Assembly (NCBI GenBank): GCA_016795295.1
Contig: JAEUHP010000032.1
Span: 1-48,265, forward strand
DNA: 48,265 bases
DNA from: Planctomycetota bacterium
GTDB lineage: Bacteria; Planctomycetota; UBA1135; UBA2386
Direction: 5' to 3'
This document shows positions 9,286 through 17,606 of the stretch, piece by piece. The stretch's first letter is position 1, and every line of letters begins with the position of its first letter. A program made the position numbers and the translations under genes. The notes beneath the pieces were generated by a model. It worked only from the letters and a program-made list of their open reading frames with translations. It had not been told where the DNA came from and made no database searches.

Positions 9286-11103
9286 ATGCGCCCGACACCC
9301 CTGATCCTCACTGCTTCGACCCTGGCTGCGTGCCTCCTGGCGCAGGCCCCGCCCATGCAGCCGATCCCGCTCACGCCGCAACGTGAGATCCGCTTGGCGA
9401 TTCCGGCTGAGCTGGGTGCTGGATCGGCACTGCGGTGCCTGACCTTCGACCCCGACGCCGACTTGCTGCACGACGTGGCGATGCTGTGGTCGAACGGGGA
9501 CGTGGTGTTCTCATACGCCCCGGAGATCCTCGCTGCGTTCGTGCGCCTGCCGGTCACGGGAGCCACGGCGATCGCGCGGGTGCCGAACGGGGTGCCGCAG
9601 CCCGTCGGCGCTTTCGGCGATCGGCTGCTGGTGGCGACGTCCAGCGGCCTGCAGATGCTGAGCTTCGACCACAGCCAGCTCGGCTCGGTCGCTTCGCCCA
9701 GCGGGTTCGTGGCCACGCCGGTGACGGCACCAGCTTCTTGGCAGTCGGTGCTGCGCCTCGACACGTACTGGGATGGCGGCAACTGCTGGTTGCTGGCGAT
9801 CGACAGCGGCCTGCAAAGCGTCCGGTTCGGCAAACTGGTCGGCGGCCAGGTGCTGCACATGGGCTCGGCGACGACCACGAGCCCGGTCCGCCAGTTGTTG
9901 GCGGTGGACTACGACGGCACTGGTGTCCCGACCTTCGTGGCGCGGACCAGTGCCGGGTTGCAGTCCTTCGATGCGACGGGTGCTGCCGTGTCGCCGACCT
10001 TGCTGGCGGACACGGTGGGCCCGTTCGGCGGTCTCGCGGTCGTGCGGCAACTCGGCCAGGTGCGCCTGGCTTGGCTGGCGCAGATCGGCCAAAACTGGCG
10101 TTTGCGCACTTGCCGGCACGGCGCCGTGCTGCACACCTTCGACATTCCGGAACTGGGGCCGGTGCCGGCGCGCTTCCGCCCCACGGGCATTGCCGCATTG
10201 GCCACGGAGTCGGGCGACGATGCGGTGTTGGTCGGCCAGAACTCGACCGAGAGCCAGTTGGTGCTGGCCTGGGATTCAGTGACCGGTCAGTACGCGAGTG
10301 CCTACACCTTCGCGGTCGATGGCGTGACGCCCAATGTCGACAACTGCCCGCCGCTCGTCGCGGAACTCACCAACGACGGCCGGCCCGATTTCGCGACCGT
10401 GCTGACTTCGCAGCGTCGGTTGCACATCAGCACCGGGCTGCGGATCGGGTTGGGTCCGCAGGTGGCCGGGGAACCGGGGCCTGGCGAGGAGCCGCCGGTC
10501 GAGGAAGGCATGGATCTGCTGCCGGAAGCGTGTGCCTTGACCGCCACCACATCCGCCAACGACACCATGAATTTCCGTGCCGTGATCCCTGGGGGAGTCT
10601 GGCCGGCCGGGCTGCACGTGCAGGTGGTTGCCTGGTCGCAGACGGTTCTGGATCCCAGCAACAGCACGGGCAATGGGTTCCAACCGCAGGTGCTCGACGA
10701 CCTGGTGCGCAACCACCTGTATCCAGTGACGGTCGACCTGGAAGGGCTGGAGCCACGGCTGGTGATGCAACTGAGCGATCCACAGTCCGGCAATTGGTCG
10801 CCCACCCGGCACTACTACTTCATGCTGCGCCTCGTGACCAAGGTCGGGAATTCCTACGGATGGGCGTCCCCCGCCCAGTTCGTCGGCTTTGTCGCCGACC
10901 GCGAGGGGTCTCCAGAATCCAGCGGCGCCCTTGCGTACTTGCAGTCGATCTCGCAAGGGCCGAGCAACACGGTGCCGGTGTACGGCACCGACCGCAACGT
11001 GGGCGTGGTGCTCAAGCCGGACCGTATCGCTCCGCCGACCGGCATCTTGAAGCCGCCGGCACCTGGGGCGGCCAGCGTCCGGCCGACGCCGCAGAACTGG
11101 TAG
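9286..11103 (+). CDS. Secreted FG-GAP/VCBS-like beta-propeller protein of unknown role
   Basis: The chosen ATG gives a signal peptide of about 21 residues (MRPTPL, hydrophobic core, ending LLAQA) in a protein of 605 residues; starts further upstream have no signal. The body up to about residue 400 is made of repeated units with short beta strands and Asp-Gly motifs such as VDYDGTGVPTF and LTNDGRPDFATVL. These resemble the calcium-binding loops of FG-GAP/VCBS repeats in integrin-like propellers. A Pro/Glu-rich linker follows at about 395-408, then a C-terminal beta domain. It has no catalytic motif that I recognise. It is probably exported to the periplasm or cell surface. It ends 13 bases from the stop of the convergent CHAT gene. 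Confidence 0.72.
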   Translation: MRPTPLILTASTLAACLLAQAPPMQPIPLTPQREIRLAIPAELGAGSALRCLTFDPDADLLHDVAMLWSNGDVVFSYAPEILAAFVRLPVTGATAIARVPNGVPQPVGAFGDRLLVATSSGLQMLSFDHSQLGSVASPSGFVATPVTAPASWQSVLRLDTYWDGGNCWLLAIDSGLQSVRFGKLVGGQVLHMGSATTTSPVRQLLAVDYDGTGVPTFVARTSAGLQSFDATGAAVSPTLLADTVGPFGGLAVVRQLGQVRLAWLAQIGQNWRLRTCRHGAVLHTFDIPELGPVPARFRPTGIAALATESGDDAVLVGQNSTESQLVLAWDSVTGQYASAYTFAVDGVTPNVDNCPPLVAELTNDGRPDFATVLTSQRRLHISTGLRIGLGPQVAGEPGPGEEPPVEEGMDLLPEACALTATTSANDTMNFRAVIPGGVWPAGLHVQVVAWSQTVLDPSNSTGNGFQPQVLDDLVRNHLYPVTVDLEGLEPRLVMQLSDPQSGNWSPTRHYYFMLRLVTKVGNSYGWASPAQFVGFVADREGSPESSGALAYLQSISQGPSNTVPVYGTDRNVGVVLKPDRIAPPTGILKPPAPGAASVRPTPQNW

Positions 11104-11116
11104 AACCGGCAGCGGG

Positions 11117-13609
11117 TCAGCGCTGGATCGGTGGCAGGAAACCGGCGCCGAAGACCTGGACTTGCGCCCGGTGTGAGCGGTCGAGCAGGTCGCCGGTGCC
11201 CGCCAGCGACGAGCGCGCCGCTCGCAGTGCTGCGGCGATGCTCGCGCCCGCGGCGAGGTGTTGGTGGCAGAGGTCCATCATGCGCAGATGGTCGAGGGCT
11301 GCGAGCCCGCGGCGGGAAGCGACCACGGCGCCAGCGCCGTGCCACAGGAACGCGCCGACCATGCTGCCGAAGGAGTCGCCTTCGCCAGCCCGCGCGGGGC
11401 CGATGCCACCACTGCACGCCGACACGATCACCAAGGCGGGCATGGCGCGGTCGATGTCCTCGCGCCACAGCGGACCGTCTGCGAACCGCACGCCGGGACT
11501 CGGATTGTCCTTGCTGGGGGGCTCGCCGTGGGCAACCACGTGCAGGACCGTGGTCTGTGTCAGATCCAGTTCGCGCCAATGGCGGCGGGTCAGTTGCTGG
11601 TCGTAGCTGGTCATGGCCTCTGCGTAGGCCGCGCGGCCGTTGGCCAGCGACTCCACGGGGAACACGAACGCCGGGGTCGTGCACGCGAGCAGGAGCAGCC
11701 GCGCCTCGCGATGCGGCTTCGGTCGATGGGCGCGCGCCGCAGCCACTGCCAGCGGCAGCGAACCGACATGGTCGATGGCCAACGCCTCGGCCAGCAGGCG
11801 GCCGTCGGCCAGAGGCAGTGCCTCGAGCACGACCCCGCCGAGCAGGTCGGCACCGACGATGGTGAGGGCCTGGAGGCGCAGCAGCCGTTGTGCCAGGGTG
11901 GCGGTCAGCAGCCGTTCGCGTGCGGCAGCGCCGTGCCGCTGCAGTTCGCCGATGGCGAAGTCGCGTGCTGCCGCGGTCAGGTTCGGCCCGCGCGCTTGCG
12001 CCGTGGCCATGCCCTGGAGAGCCGAGTCCGAGGCCAGATTGCCCGGCAGGCTCTCACAGTGCACCGACGCGGAATCGACCAGGAACACCCACGACTGCAG
12101 GCGCCCAGGCAGGAACACCAGGACGCCATGCCCCGGACCGAGGATGCTCTGCAGCTCGGCGACCGTGCAGGCTGGAGTGGCGCGGTGGCGCGCCAGGGAA
12201 GTCTCCAGTTGCAGTTGGAGCAGCACCTGCAAGGCCTGGGCGGCACCGTGGGTCGCGTCCTCGGGGGCTGCCAGCGCCAGCCGCAGCGCGATGCCCGCGG
12301 CCAGCAGATCGCGGCGCTGGCCCATCTGCAGGAAGCCGATGCCGCCAGTGAGCGCCGGCTGGCTGCGCCACTCCCGCGCGAGCTCGGCTTCGGCGGCCGC
12401 TTGGCGCGGCAGCCACTCCGCCAGTTCGGTGCGGTTGGCTTGGCGCAGCAGCAGCAGCTGGGTGCGCAAACCGATCCACTCGACGCCATCGCGAGTCGGT
12501 GGTGTGTGTGTCGCAGCCGACCCCAGGCTCGTCTCGCAGTCGGCAGCGGCCGCCGTGGCCGCGTCGAGATCGCCTGCACGCAGCGCCACGTCCAGACGCT
12601 TCAGGTCGGCGCGGACGCGCAGGTGTCCGCCCGCCAAGGTGCGCGCTTCGGCCAAGGTCTGGGCGGCCTGCGCCAGTTGTTCGGGGTCGGTGCCGGCCTG
12701 GCCCGCTTCGGCGTAGCCGCGAAACAGCAGAAGGGTGGCGCGGTTCGGGTCGTTCGCCGGAAGCGTGGCCAGCCGCTGCTCGATCGACGCCAGGGACGCA
12801 CCGTAGCGACCCGTGGCGAGGGCGATGGCGTGTTCGCGGAACAACGCGCGGGCGATCGCGCTGGCGTCGCCGGAAGCGAACGCGCACGCCAGCGCTTCGG
12901 CCATGGCCGCGGCGGCTTCGTCCAGGCGCCCCGTTTCGCGCAGGATCTCGCTGCGGAGACCCAGCAAGTTGCTGCGCAGTGCCTCCTGGCCAGCGGGTGC
13001 CGCACGCAGCTCCGGGTCCACCGCGTCGAGGAGTTTCGTGGCGCGGCCGAACTCGCCCAGCGCTCGCTGCAGATCGGCCAGCAGCAGCTGGCGCCGCACC
13101 TTCTCGAACTGCAGGTCGGGTGCGCGGGCCTGCAGCGCCTCCAACCGCGTGGCTGCCTGTGCCATCGCCGTGCCGTCGCCCTGGCTCCAGGCGAGCCACG
13201 CGGCGTGGTATTCGAAGAACGCCAGCCACTCGACCGGCAACAGGCGTTCGACCGCGGTGCGGAGGTCGGCTTCCACGGTGGCCAACTCGGCGAGATCCAG
13301 AGCCGTCGCGGTGTCGCTCAGCACGGCGTCCGCGTGCAGCATGAGCAGCTCGGTCAGTTGCTCCGCCGTGCGTGCCGCTGCGGGCAGTTGGCGAAGGGCC
13401 GCGAGCATCGGCAGTGGCGCAGCGGCAGGTGCCGCCGGCAGGTTCGCAACTGCAGTCTGCGGCGCCGGGTTCGCTGCCGGGGCAGGAGTGGCAGGCTGCT
13501 CGCGGCGGCACGCCGCGAGCGCGAGCCAGCCGATCAGCGCCGCTCGGCCAGCACCGGCCCAGCCACTTCGGTCTTCGCTCCGGCGGCATCGAGAATCTCG
13601 ACCTCCCAC
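11117..13609 (-). CDS. TPR-CHAT domain lipoprotein (caspase-like protease of an ECF sigma operon)
   Basis: The protein is a likely lipoprotein with helical TPR-like repeats (about residues 100-480) and a C-terminal CHAT domain (about 545-828), a caspase-related peptidase fold. The expected His-Cys dyad is visible: His 694 in HVVAHGEP and Cys 732 in VIVSACSGG. A lipobox ends LALAAC, placing the lipidated Cys at residue 34 if the GTG at 13609 is the start. Another option is the CTG at 13537, which overlaps the TGA of the anti-sigma gene as CTGA but leaves a signal of only about 10 residues with no basic part. GTG was chosen for this reason; the true start is uncertain. It is the last of three genes with the sigma and anti-sigma genes, so it probably acts in, or is controlled by, that stress circuit. 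Substrate unknown. Confidence 0.85.
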   Translation of the reverse strand: MGGRDSRCRRSEDRSGWAGAGRAALIGWLALAACRREQPATPAPAANPAPQTAVANLPAAPAAAPLPMLAALRQLPAAARTAEQLTELLMLHADAVLSDTATALDLAELATVEADLRTAVERLLPVEWLAFFEYHAAWLAWSQGDGTAMAQAATRLEALQARAPDLQFEKVRRQLLLADLQRALGEFGRATKLLDAVDPELRAAPAGQEALRSNLLGLRSEILRETGRLDEAAAAMAEALACAFASGDASAIARALFREHAIALATGRYGASLASIEQRLATLPANDPNRATLLLFRGYAEAGQAGTDPEQLAQAAQTLAEARTLAGGHLRVRADLKRLDVALRAGDLDAATAAAADCETSLGSAATHTPPTRDGVEWIGLRTQLLLLRQANRTELAEWLPRQAAAEAELAREWRSQPALTGGIGFLQMGQRRDLLAAGIALRLALAAPEDATHGAAQALQVLLQLQLETSLARHRATPACTVAELQSILGPGHGVLVFLPGRLQSWVFLVDSASVHCESLPGNLASDSALQGMATAQARGPNLTAAARDFAIGELQRHGAAARERLLTATLAQRLLRLQALTIVGADLLGGVVLEALPLADGRLLAEALAIDHVGSLPLAVAAARAHRPKPHREARLLLLACTTPAFVFPVESLANGRAAYAEAMTSYDQQLTRRHWRELDLTQTTVLHVVAHGEPPSKDNPSPGVRFADGPLWREDIDRAMPALVIVSACSGGIGPARAGEGDSFGSMVGAFLWHGAGAVVASRRGLAALDHLRMMDLCHQHLAAGASIAAALRAARSSLAGTGDLLDRSHRAQVQVFGAGFLPPIQR

Positions 13610-14178
13610 AGGATGCGCGCCGGCAGGTTGGCCAACTGTTGTGCGGTGGGGTGCCATTCGGGGGCGGTGACGGAGACCACCAGAGGTTCCTGCTGGCTGC
13701 CGTCGGCTGGGTGAACCCGCACAACGTAGCTGCCTTGCGCCGGGGCCGCCAAGTGCCAGCGGAACACGTCGAAGTTCGCCACCGTGCCCTGGGGTCGCAG
13801 TTCGCCGAGCCGCAGGTCGAGCATGCTGTTGGCATCGGCAGGGCCGGGCCCCGTGGGCCACAGGGTCCACGCTGCGCCCACCAACAGGACCGCAGCAAGT
13901 GCCAGCCATGCCCACGGCTGTGGTCGTGGCCGCAGGTGCTCGTGCAAGGTCTTCCGCACCAACGCGTCGTGGGGTGACGGCGTGGTCGCCGCTTCGGCGA
14001 GGATCTCGCGCGCTTCGCGCCCATGGGCGTCGAGCTGCGCCTCCAGGGCGCGCAGTCGGGCCAAGCGCTGGGCGAGTTCGGGGTGGGTCGCGAACGTGGC
14101 CTGCACCTCGGGGTCCTGCTCACTGCGTTCGCCAGCCAGAACGGCCAGCAGCAGGGTCTCTGGATCGTGGTCACTCAT
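13534..14178 (-). CDS. Single-pass anti-sigma-like membrane protein
   Basis: This 214-residue protein has a helical, charged cytosolic N-terminus (1-85), one membrane helix (about 89-107, rich in Trp, Ala and Leu) and an outside domain of about 100 residues that looks beta-rich. This is the topology of an anti-sigma factor, and it directly follows an ECF sigma gene with an 8-base overlap (ATGAGTGA), so co-translation is likely. The N-terminus lacks the His-x3-Cys-x2-Cys zinc motif of ZAS anti-sigma factors, so the assignment rests on position and topology. The outside domain may sense envelope signals or interact with the CHAT lipoprotein encoded next, whose start lies inside this gene's 3' end. 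Confidence 0.7.
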   Translation of the reverse strand: MSDHDPETLLLAVLAGERSEQDPEVQATFATHPELAQRLARLRALEAQLDAHGREAREILAEAATTPSPHDALVRKTLHEHLRPRPQPWAWLALAAVLLVGAAWTLWPTGPGPADANSMLDLRLGELRPQGTVANFDVFRWHLAAPAQGSYVVRVHPADGSQQEPLVVSVTAPEWHPTAQQLANLPARILWEVEILDAAGAKTEVAGPVLAERR

Positions 14179-14761
14179 GGCCTTGCTCCTCGTTGCCCCG
14201 TTCCTTGCGCAGGATCTCGCAGAGGCGTGCGAGGCCGCGGTAGTAGCGATCCTTGGCGTTGGCCGGCGAAGTGCCGAGACGCGCGGCCATTTCGTCGAAG
14301 GTGAGGCCTTCCCAGTGCTTCAGGCGCAGCGCGGTCGCTTCGACGTTGCCGACGCGGTCGATGGCACGGTCGATGGCTTCGCGTTCGATCCAGCGCCGCA
14401 GCACGTCGTCGGCCGGGTCGACGGGGGGATGTTCGTTGGGGTCGAACGCTTGCGGCTGCCGGCGCTGGCGCCGGATGGCGTTCATCAGCTCGAAGACGCA
14501 GATCTTGAACACGAACCCTTCCAGGCCGGTCCTGCCGTCGTAGGTCGAGAGTTTTCGCCACACCACGAGCAGGGTGTCCTGCACGGCGTCGGCGAGGTCG
14601 TGCTCGTCGAGCGGGCGGCCGTGCCGAGCGTTCAGGCCCGCGAGCATGCGTGGCACGCAGCGCAGTCGGTCGGCCAACGCGGGCTTCGCCACAGCGTCGC
14701 CGTCCAAGGCCCGGCGCACGAGTTCGAGGTCCTGCTGCGGGTCGTCCGGGGTGCGGGCCAT
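14171..14761 (-). CDS. ECF-type RNA polymerase sigma factor
   Basis: The 196-residue protein shows the two conserved regions of an extracytoplasmic-function sigma-70 factor. Region 2 lies around residues 50-100 (DLADAVQDTLLVVWRKL, with the GFVFKICVFELMNAIRR helix for -10 recognition). Region 4 lies around 135-188, with a helix-turn-helix (GLTFDEMAARLGTSPANAKD). Region 3 is absent, as usual for this group. The ATG at 14761 was chosen because the longer open frame upstream enters the repeat-rich intergenic DNA and has no conserved residues. The gene heads an operon with the anti-sigma-like protein and the CHAT lipoprotein. A TTGCCA-N18-TACCCT promoter and a 15-bp palindrome lie just upstream. 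Confidence 0.92.
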   Translation of the reverse strand: MARTPDDPQQDLELVRRALDGDAVAKPALADRLRCVPRMLAGLNARHGRPLDEHDLADAVQDTLLVVWRKLSTYDGRTGLEGFVFKICVFELMNAIRRQRRQPQAFDPNEHPPVDPADDVLRRWIEREAIDRAIDRVGNVEATALRLKHWEGLTFDEMAARLGTSPANAKDRYYRGLARLCEILRKERGNEEQGHE

Positions 14762-14779
14762 GCCGTCTGCGTGGGCGTC

Positions 14780-14809
14780 AGGGTAGGCCTTGCCCGTGCG
14801 GGTTGGCAA
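14780..14809 (-). promoter_or_regulatory. Candidate promoter of the sigma operon
   Basis: On the minus strand TTGCCA (14809-14804) and TACCCT (14785-14780) are separated by 18 bases, and the ATG is 18 bases beyond the -10. This resembles a housekeeping sigma-70 promoter. The -35 lies inside the 15-bp palindrome at 14799-14813. Confidence 0.4.
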
Positions 14810-14813
14810 CCCG
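14799..14813. promoter_or_regulatory. 15-bp perfect palindrome, operator-like
   Basis: CGGGTTG and CAACCCG flank one central base. It covers the candidate -35 of the sigma operon, which is a natural position for a repressor. No binding protein can be named. Confidence 0.5.
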
Positions 14814-14819
14814 TTTCCC

Positions 14820-14844
14820 CGTTCGCAGGGATGCCCTGGGAACG
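14820..14844. repeat. 25-bp inverted repeat
   Basis: CGTTC-g-CAGGG, centre ATG, CCCTG-g-GAACG: ten paired positions on each side of a 3-base centre, with one G/G mismatch. It lies upstream of the candidate sigma-operon promoter and could be a second operator or a hairpin. Confidence 0.55.
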
Positions 14845-14851
14845 GTGCCAG

Positions 14852-14865
14852 GGCGCTGCAGCGCC
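14852..14865. repeat. 14-bp perfect palindrome
   Basis: GGCGCTGCAGCGCC is fully self-complementary. It follows the 25-bp inverted repeat by 7 bases. On its own it could be chance in GC-rich DNA; the clustering is what makes it notable. Confidence 0.4.
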
Positions 14866-14975
14866 GCGCGTGCCGCAGCCACGCGAAGGGTGACAGCACC
14901 GGGCGTTGCGGCGATCCAGGCTCGAACGAAATGGCGAACATTGAGGCGGCTTGGGGGCGCACCAACGCAAAGGGA

Positions 14976-15011
14976 GCTGCTCCTGACCACCGGACAATGG
15001 TCAGGAGCAGC
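14976..15011. repeat. Perfect 14-bp-stem hairpin, possible terminator of the exonuclease gene
   Basis: GCTGCTCCTGACCA (14976-14989) and its exact complement (14998-15011) enclose an 8-base loop. On the minus strand it lies 183 bases after the exonuclease stop and is followed by TCCCTTTGCG, a poor U-tract, so it is at best an atypical terminator. An alternative shorter hairpin (GGAGC-T-GCTCC) overlaps the left arm. Confidence 0.6.
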
Positions 15012-15194
15012 GCACAGTGTGGGGTGGCGCCATGGACTCGTCCGCGCCCCATGGTTTCGTCAGTGAATTCTCGCGGATTCGTGCATTCGGGCATTGGGCA
15101 GGTGGGGGCGGTGGCCGTCCCGCAGGGGCTCGGACCGGCTGGCGGCTGGAGTCGCGGGGCTGGCGAGGCGCCATGGGCCGCGCCGAGCCAGTCC

Positions 15195-16283
15195 TTACTT
15201 GCGCGCCGACCAGTCGCCGCGATACCGCAGCACCAGATCCCGCACCCGCCGATACACCGCGCTGGTCGCCCGCACGTCGTGGGCGTTGTACTCGGCGATC
15301 TTCTGGATCTCGCCGCGCGCATAGGCCGGCGCCACCATCGAGCCGTCCATCACTTCCTTCGGGCTCTCGATGCCGAGCGCCCAGCACACCACGTCGAGCT
15401 TGCTCGGCCCGCGGTCGCGCTGGCTCAGCAGTTCCCACAGGTCCAGGTGGGGTCGCAGCGCCCACCTCTGCGACACCAGGTCGACCCGCGCCGGGATGCC
15501 GTGCACCAGGCTTCGGGTGACCAGGAACGGCACGTCGAAGCCGCGGCCGTTGAAGGTGACCACCGTCTCGGCGCGGCTGGCCAACGCCCAGAACGAACGC
15601 AGCAAGTCTGCCTCGCTCATCGGCCGCAGCCACTTCGGGCAGTTGGGGATGGTCTGCCCGTCGGGTGGCACCGCGAGCACCGTCACCGCTTCGTGGCCGT
15701 CCCCGTCGGCGTCGCCGTCGCCGATCGCCAGCGACACGACCTTGCCGAAGAACGGCGACATGCCCATCACCGCGCCCGGCTCCATGTCCTTGCGCGTGGC
15801 GTAGCTGGTCAACGCCTCCCCGACCGTGGCCGGCAGTTCGCGGCGGTCGAGGGCGGGCACCGTTTCGATGTCGAACACCAGCGTCTTGCAACACAGGTCC
15901 TCGACCAGGGCCAGGGCCGGGTCGACCAGTTGGTCGCGGTCGAAGCCCTCGTGGGCTTGGTCGAGGTCGAGCACCTTGAGGCGTTCGACCACCAGTTGCG
16001 GCTGGCCCTGCCATTCGCGCACACGGCCGCGCACCTTGACCACGGCGCGCGCCGGCGCGGCCTTGGCCGCCGCCATCGCTTCGGTGGCGCTCTCCCAGAC
16101 CTTGGCTTCGAGCACGGCGTGCACGTCGGCCAGTTCGAGCACCAGGAACGGCTTGCGCTCCTTGGTCTGCAGCTCTTTGACCGAACGCAGCTGCGCGAAC
16201 ACGTCCCAATCGTGCTCGGCTGGGTGCAGCGCGGCGAGATTGGGCGCGTGGGCCACGCGCTGCCGGCTCTCGTCCTGGTTCAT
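15195..16283 (-). CDS. Predicted 3'-5' exonuclease related to the PolB proofreading domain, with N-terminal OB-like region
   Basis: This is a DEDDy-family exonuclease of 362 residues. The Exo I motif FDIE gives Asp 138 and Glu 140; Exo II is in VVTFNGRGFD with Asp 250; Exo III is YNAHD with Tyr 332 and Asp 336, so all four acidic residues and the Tyr are present. The N-terminal 110 residues have the beta pattern of an OB fold (KPFLVLELADV, VVKVRGRVREW), as in nucleic-acid-binding exonucleases such as YhaM, and would grip single-stranded DNA or RNA. Such stand-alone PolB-exo proteins are known but poorly characterised. Its ATG overlaps the stop of the upstream aminotransferase gene as ATGA, so the two are co-transcribed, although no metabolic link is obvious. 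Confidence 0.85.
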   Translation of the reverse strand: MNQDESRQRVAHAPNLAALHPAEHDWDVFAQLRSVKELQTKERKPFLVLELADVHAVLEAKVWESATEAMAAAKAAPARAVVKVRGRVREWQGQPQLVVERLKVLDLDQAHEGFDRDQLVDPALALVEDLCCKTLVFDIETVPALDRRELPATVGEALTSYATRKDMEPGAVMGMSPFFGKVVSLAIGDGDADGDGHEAVTVLAVPPDGQTIPNCPKWLRPMSEADLLRSFWALASRAETVVTFNGRGFDVPFLVTRSLVHGIPARVDLVSQRWALRPHLDLWELLSQRDRGPSKLDVVCWALGIESPKEVMDGSMVAPAYARGEIQKIAEYNAHDVRATSAVYRRVRDLVLRYRGDWSARK

Positions 16284-17467
16284 CGGGCCTCGGCGAAGGC
16301 GCGCAGGCGGGCCACGGCCTTCTGCAATGGCTCCATGGCCGCGGCGTAGCTGAGGCGCACGAAGCCGGGGATGGCGAAGGCGCTGCCCGGCACCGCGGCC
16401 AGCAAGTGCTTCTCCAGCAGTTGCTCACAGATGCCCACGTCGTCGAGCCCGCGCTGCGCGGCGAGCGCGCGCACGTCGACCAGCGCGTAGAAGGCGCCCT
16501 TCGGCGTGGCCAGGCGCATGCCGGGAATGCGGTTGATCTCGGCCACCAGGTACTGCCGACGCTCGTCGAACGCGCGCATGCGCCGCGCCAGTTCGTCGGG
16601 CAGCGGTTGCTGGCACGCGGCCAGCGTCGCCTCCTGGCTGATGGTGCACGGATTGCCGAGCACTTGGCTCTGGATACGGCAGGCGGCGTCGATCACCGCG
16701 CGGGGACCGGCGAGGAAGCTGGTGCGCCAGCCGGTCAGCGTGTGGCTCTTGGTGAAGCCGTTCACCACCAGCGTGCGTTCGCGGCCGCGGGGCAGGGCCG
16801 CCGGCGAGAAGTGCGTGGCGCCGTCGTAGAGCAGTGTCGAGTAGATCTCGTCGGACAGGATCCAGAGATCGTGTTCGGCGGCGGTGTCGACCAGTGCCTG
16901 CAGCTGGGCGCGGCTCGGCACGGCGCCGGAGGGGTTGTTGGGGAAGTTGAGGATCAGGCCGCGCGCTCGGTGCTGGCGGATCGCCGCGGCGAGCGTCGCG
17001 GCGTCGTGGACGAAGCCCTGCTCGGGCACCGCGGGCAGCACCACCGGATTGCCGTCGGCGAGCGTGACCAGAGCCGGGTACGACACCCAATAGGGCGCCA
17101 GGATCAACACCGCGTCCCCCGGCTCCACCACGGCGTCGAGGGCCATGTGCAGGGCCGCTTTGGCGCCGGCGCACACCATCACTTCGTCCTTGGTGTACGA
17201 CAGGCCGAAGGTGCTGGACAGCCAGGCGGCACCGGCGGCGCGCAGCTCGGGCACGCCGGGGGCCGGGGTGTAGCGGGTCTTGCCCTGCTGGATGGCGCGG
17301 ATGCCGGCCTCGGCGATCGGCCCCGGGGTCGGGAAGTCCGGCTCGCCGGCGCCGAGCGAGACCACGTCCAGCCCTTTGGCTGCCATGGCTGCGGCCCGTG
17401 CCGAGATGGCCAGCGTCGCAGATTCGGCGACACGGCGGGAACGCGCGTTGGGGACGAGGCCGGCCAT
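16280..17467 (-). CDS. Class I PLP-dependent aspartate-type aminotransferase
   Basis: The 395-residue enzyme transfers an amino group between an amino acid, probably aspartate, and 2-oxoglutarate in the cytosol. Conserved elements are SLGAGEPDFPTP near the N-terminus, the KTRYTPAPGVPELR segment, the cofactor phosphate site GAKAALHM, NFPNNPSGAV, SDEIYS, and the Schiff-base Lys 240 in NGFTKSHTLTGWR. This order and length fit the thermophile/Rhizobium-type (subgroup I-gamma) aspartate aminotransferases. A tyrosine, alanine or prephenate specificity cannot be ruled out from sequence alone. A promoter of housekeeping type lies close to the ATG. It is followed by the overlapping exonuclease gene. 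Confidence 0.93.
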   Translation of the reverse strand: MAGLVPNARSRRVAESATLAISARAAAMAAKGLDVVSLGAGEPDFPTPGPIAEAGIRAIQQGKTRYTPAPGVPELRAAGAAWLSSTFGLSYTKDEVMVCAGAKAALHMALDAVVEPGDAVLILAPYWVSYPALVTLADGNPVVLPAVPEQGFVHDAATLAAAIRQHRARGLILNFPNNPSGAVPSRAQLQALVDTAAEHDLWILSDEIYSTLLYDGATHFSPAALPRGRERTLVVNGFTKSHTLTGWRTSFLAGPRAVIDAACRIQSQVLGNPCTISQEATLAACQQPLPDELARRMRAFDERRQYLVAEINRIPGMRLATPKGAFYALVDVRALAAQRGLDDVGICEQLLEKHLLAAVPGSAFAIPGFVRLSYAAAMEPLQKAVARLRAFAEAR

Positions 17468-17478
17468 GGAGGCGCTGG

Positions 17479-17507
17479 AGTAGAGCCGGTGGGCCCGGGC
17501 GGCGCAA
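17479..17507 (-). promoter_or_regulatory. Candidate promoter of the aminotransferase gene
   Basis: On the minus strand TTGCGC (17507-17502) and TCTACT (17484-17479) are 17 bases apart, and the ATG begins 12 bases past the end of the -10 hexamer. A transcript would have only a few leader bases. Confidence 0.45.
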
Positions 17508-17606
17508 TTGCCGGCGCGGCCGCCGGGTCGGGAAGATCGGCCCCCGTGGGTCGTCCAAGCGCGATTGCCGCGCCGATGTCCCCGGTGTTTCGGTGGACCG
17601 CCCGGC

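Larger units (their letters stand above)
14762..15194. other. 433-bp intergenic stretch rich in inverted repeats
   Basis: No credible gene is seen here between the exonuclease stop and the sigma start, both on the minus strand. It holds four separate dyads (14799-14813, 14820-14844, 14852-14865 and 14976-15011), listed individually. The part from about 15012 to 15194, next to the exonuclease stop, has two CCATGG sites and several ATTC repeats but no clear element. Confidence 0.7.

Noticed and set aside
11117..13609. CHAT protein as part of a CRISPR-guided (Craspase-like) system
   Set aside because: No cas gene or repeat array in the window; the gene is in an ECF sigma operon and has a lipoprotein signal.
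9187..15072. GAATTCTCG shared by the regions near 9193 and 15065
   Set aside because: Only nine bases are identical and they lie in different orientations relative to genes; likely chance.
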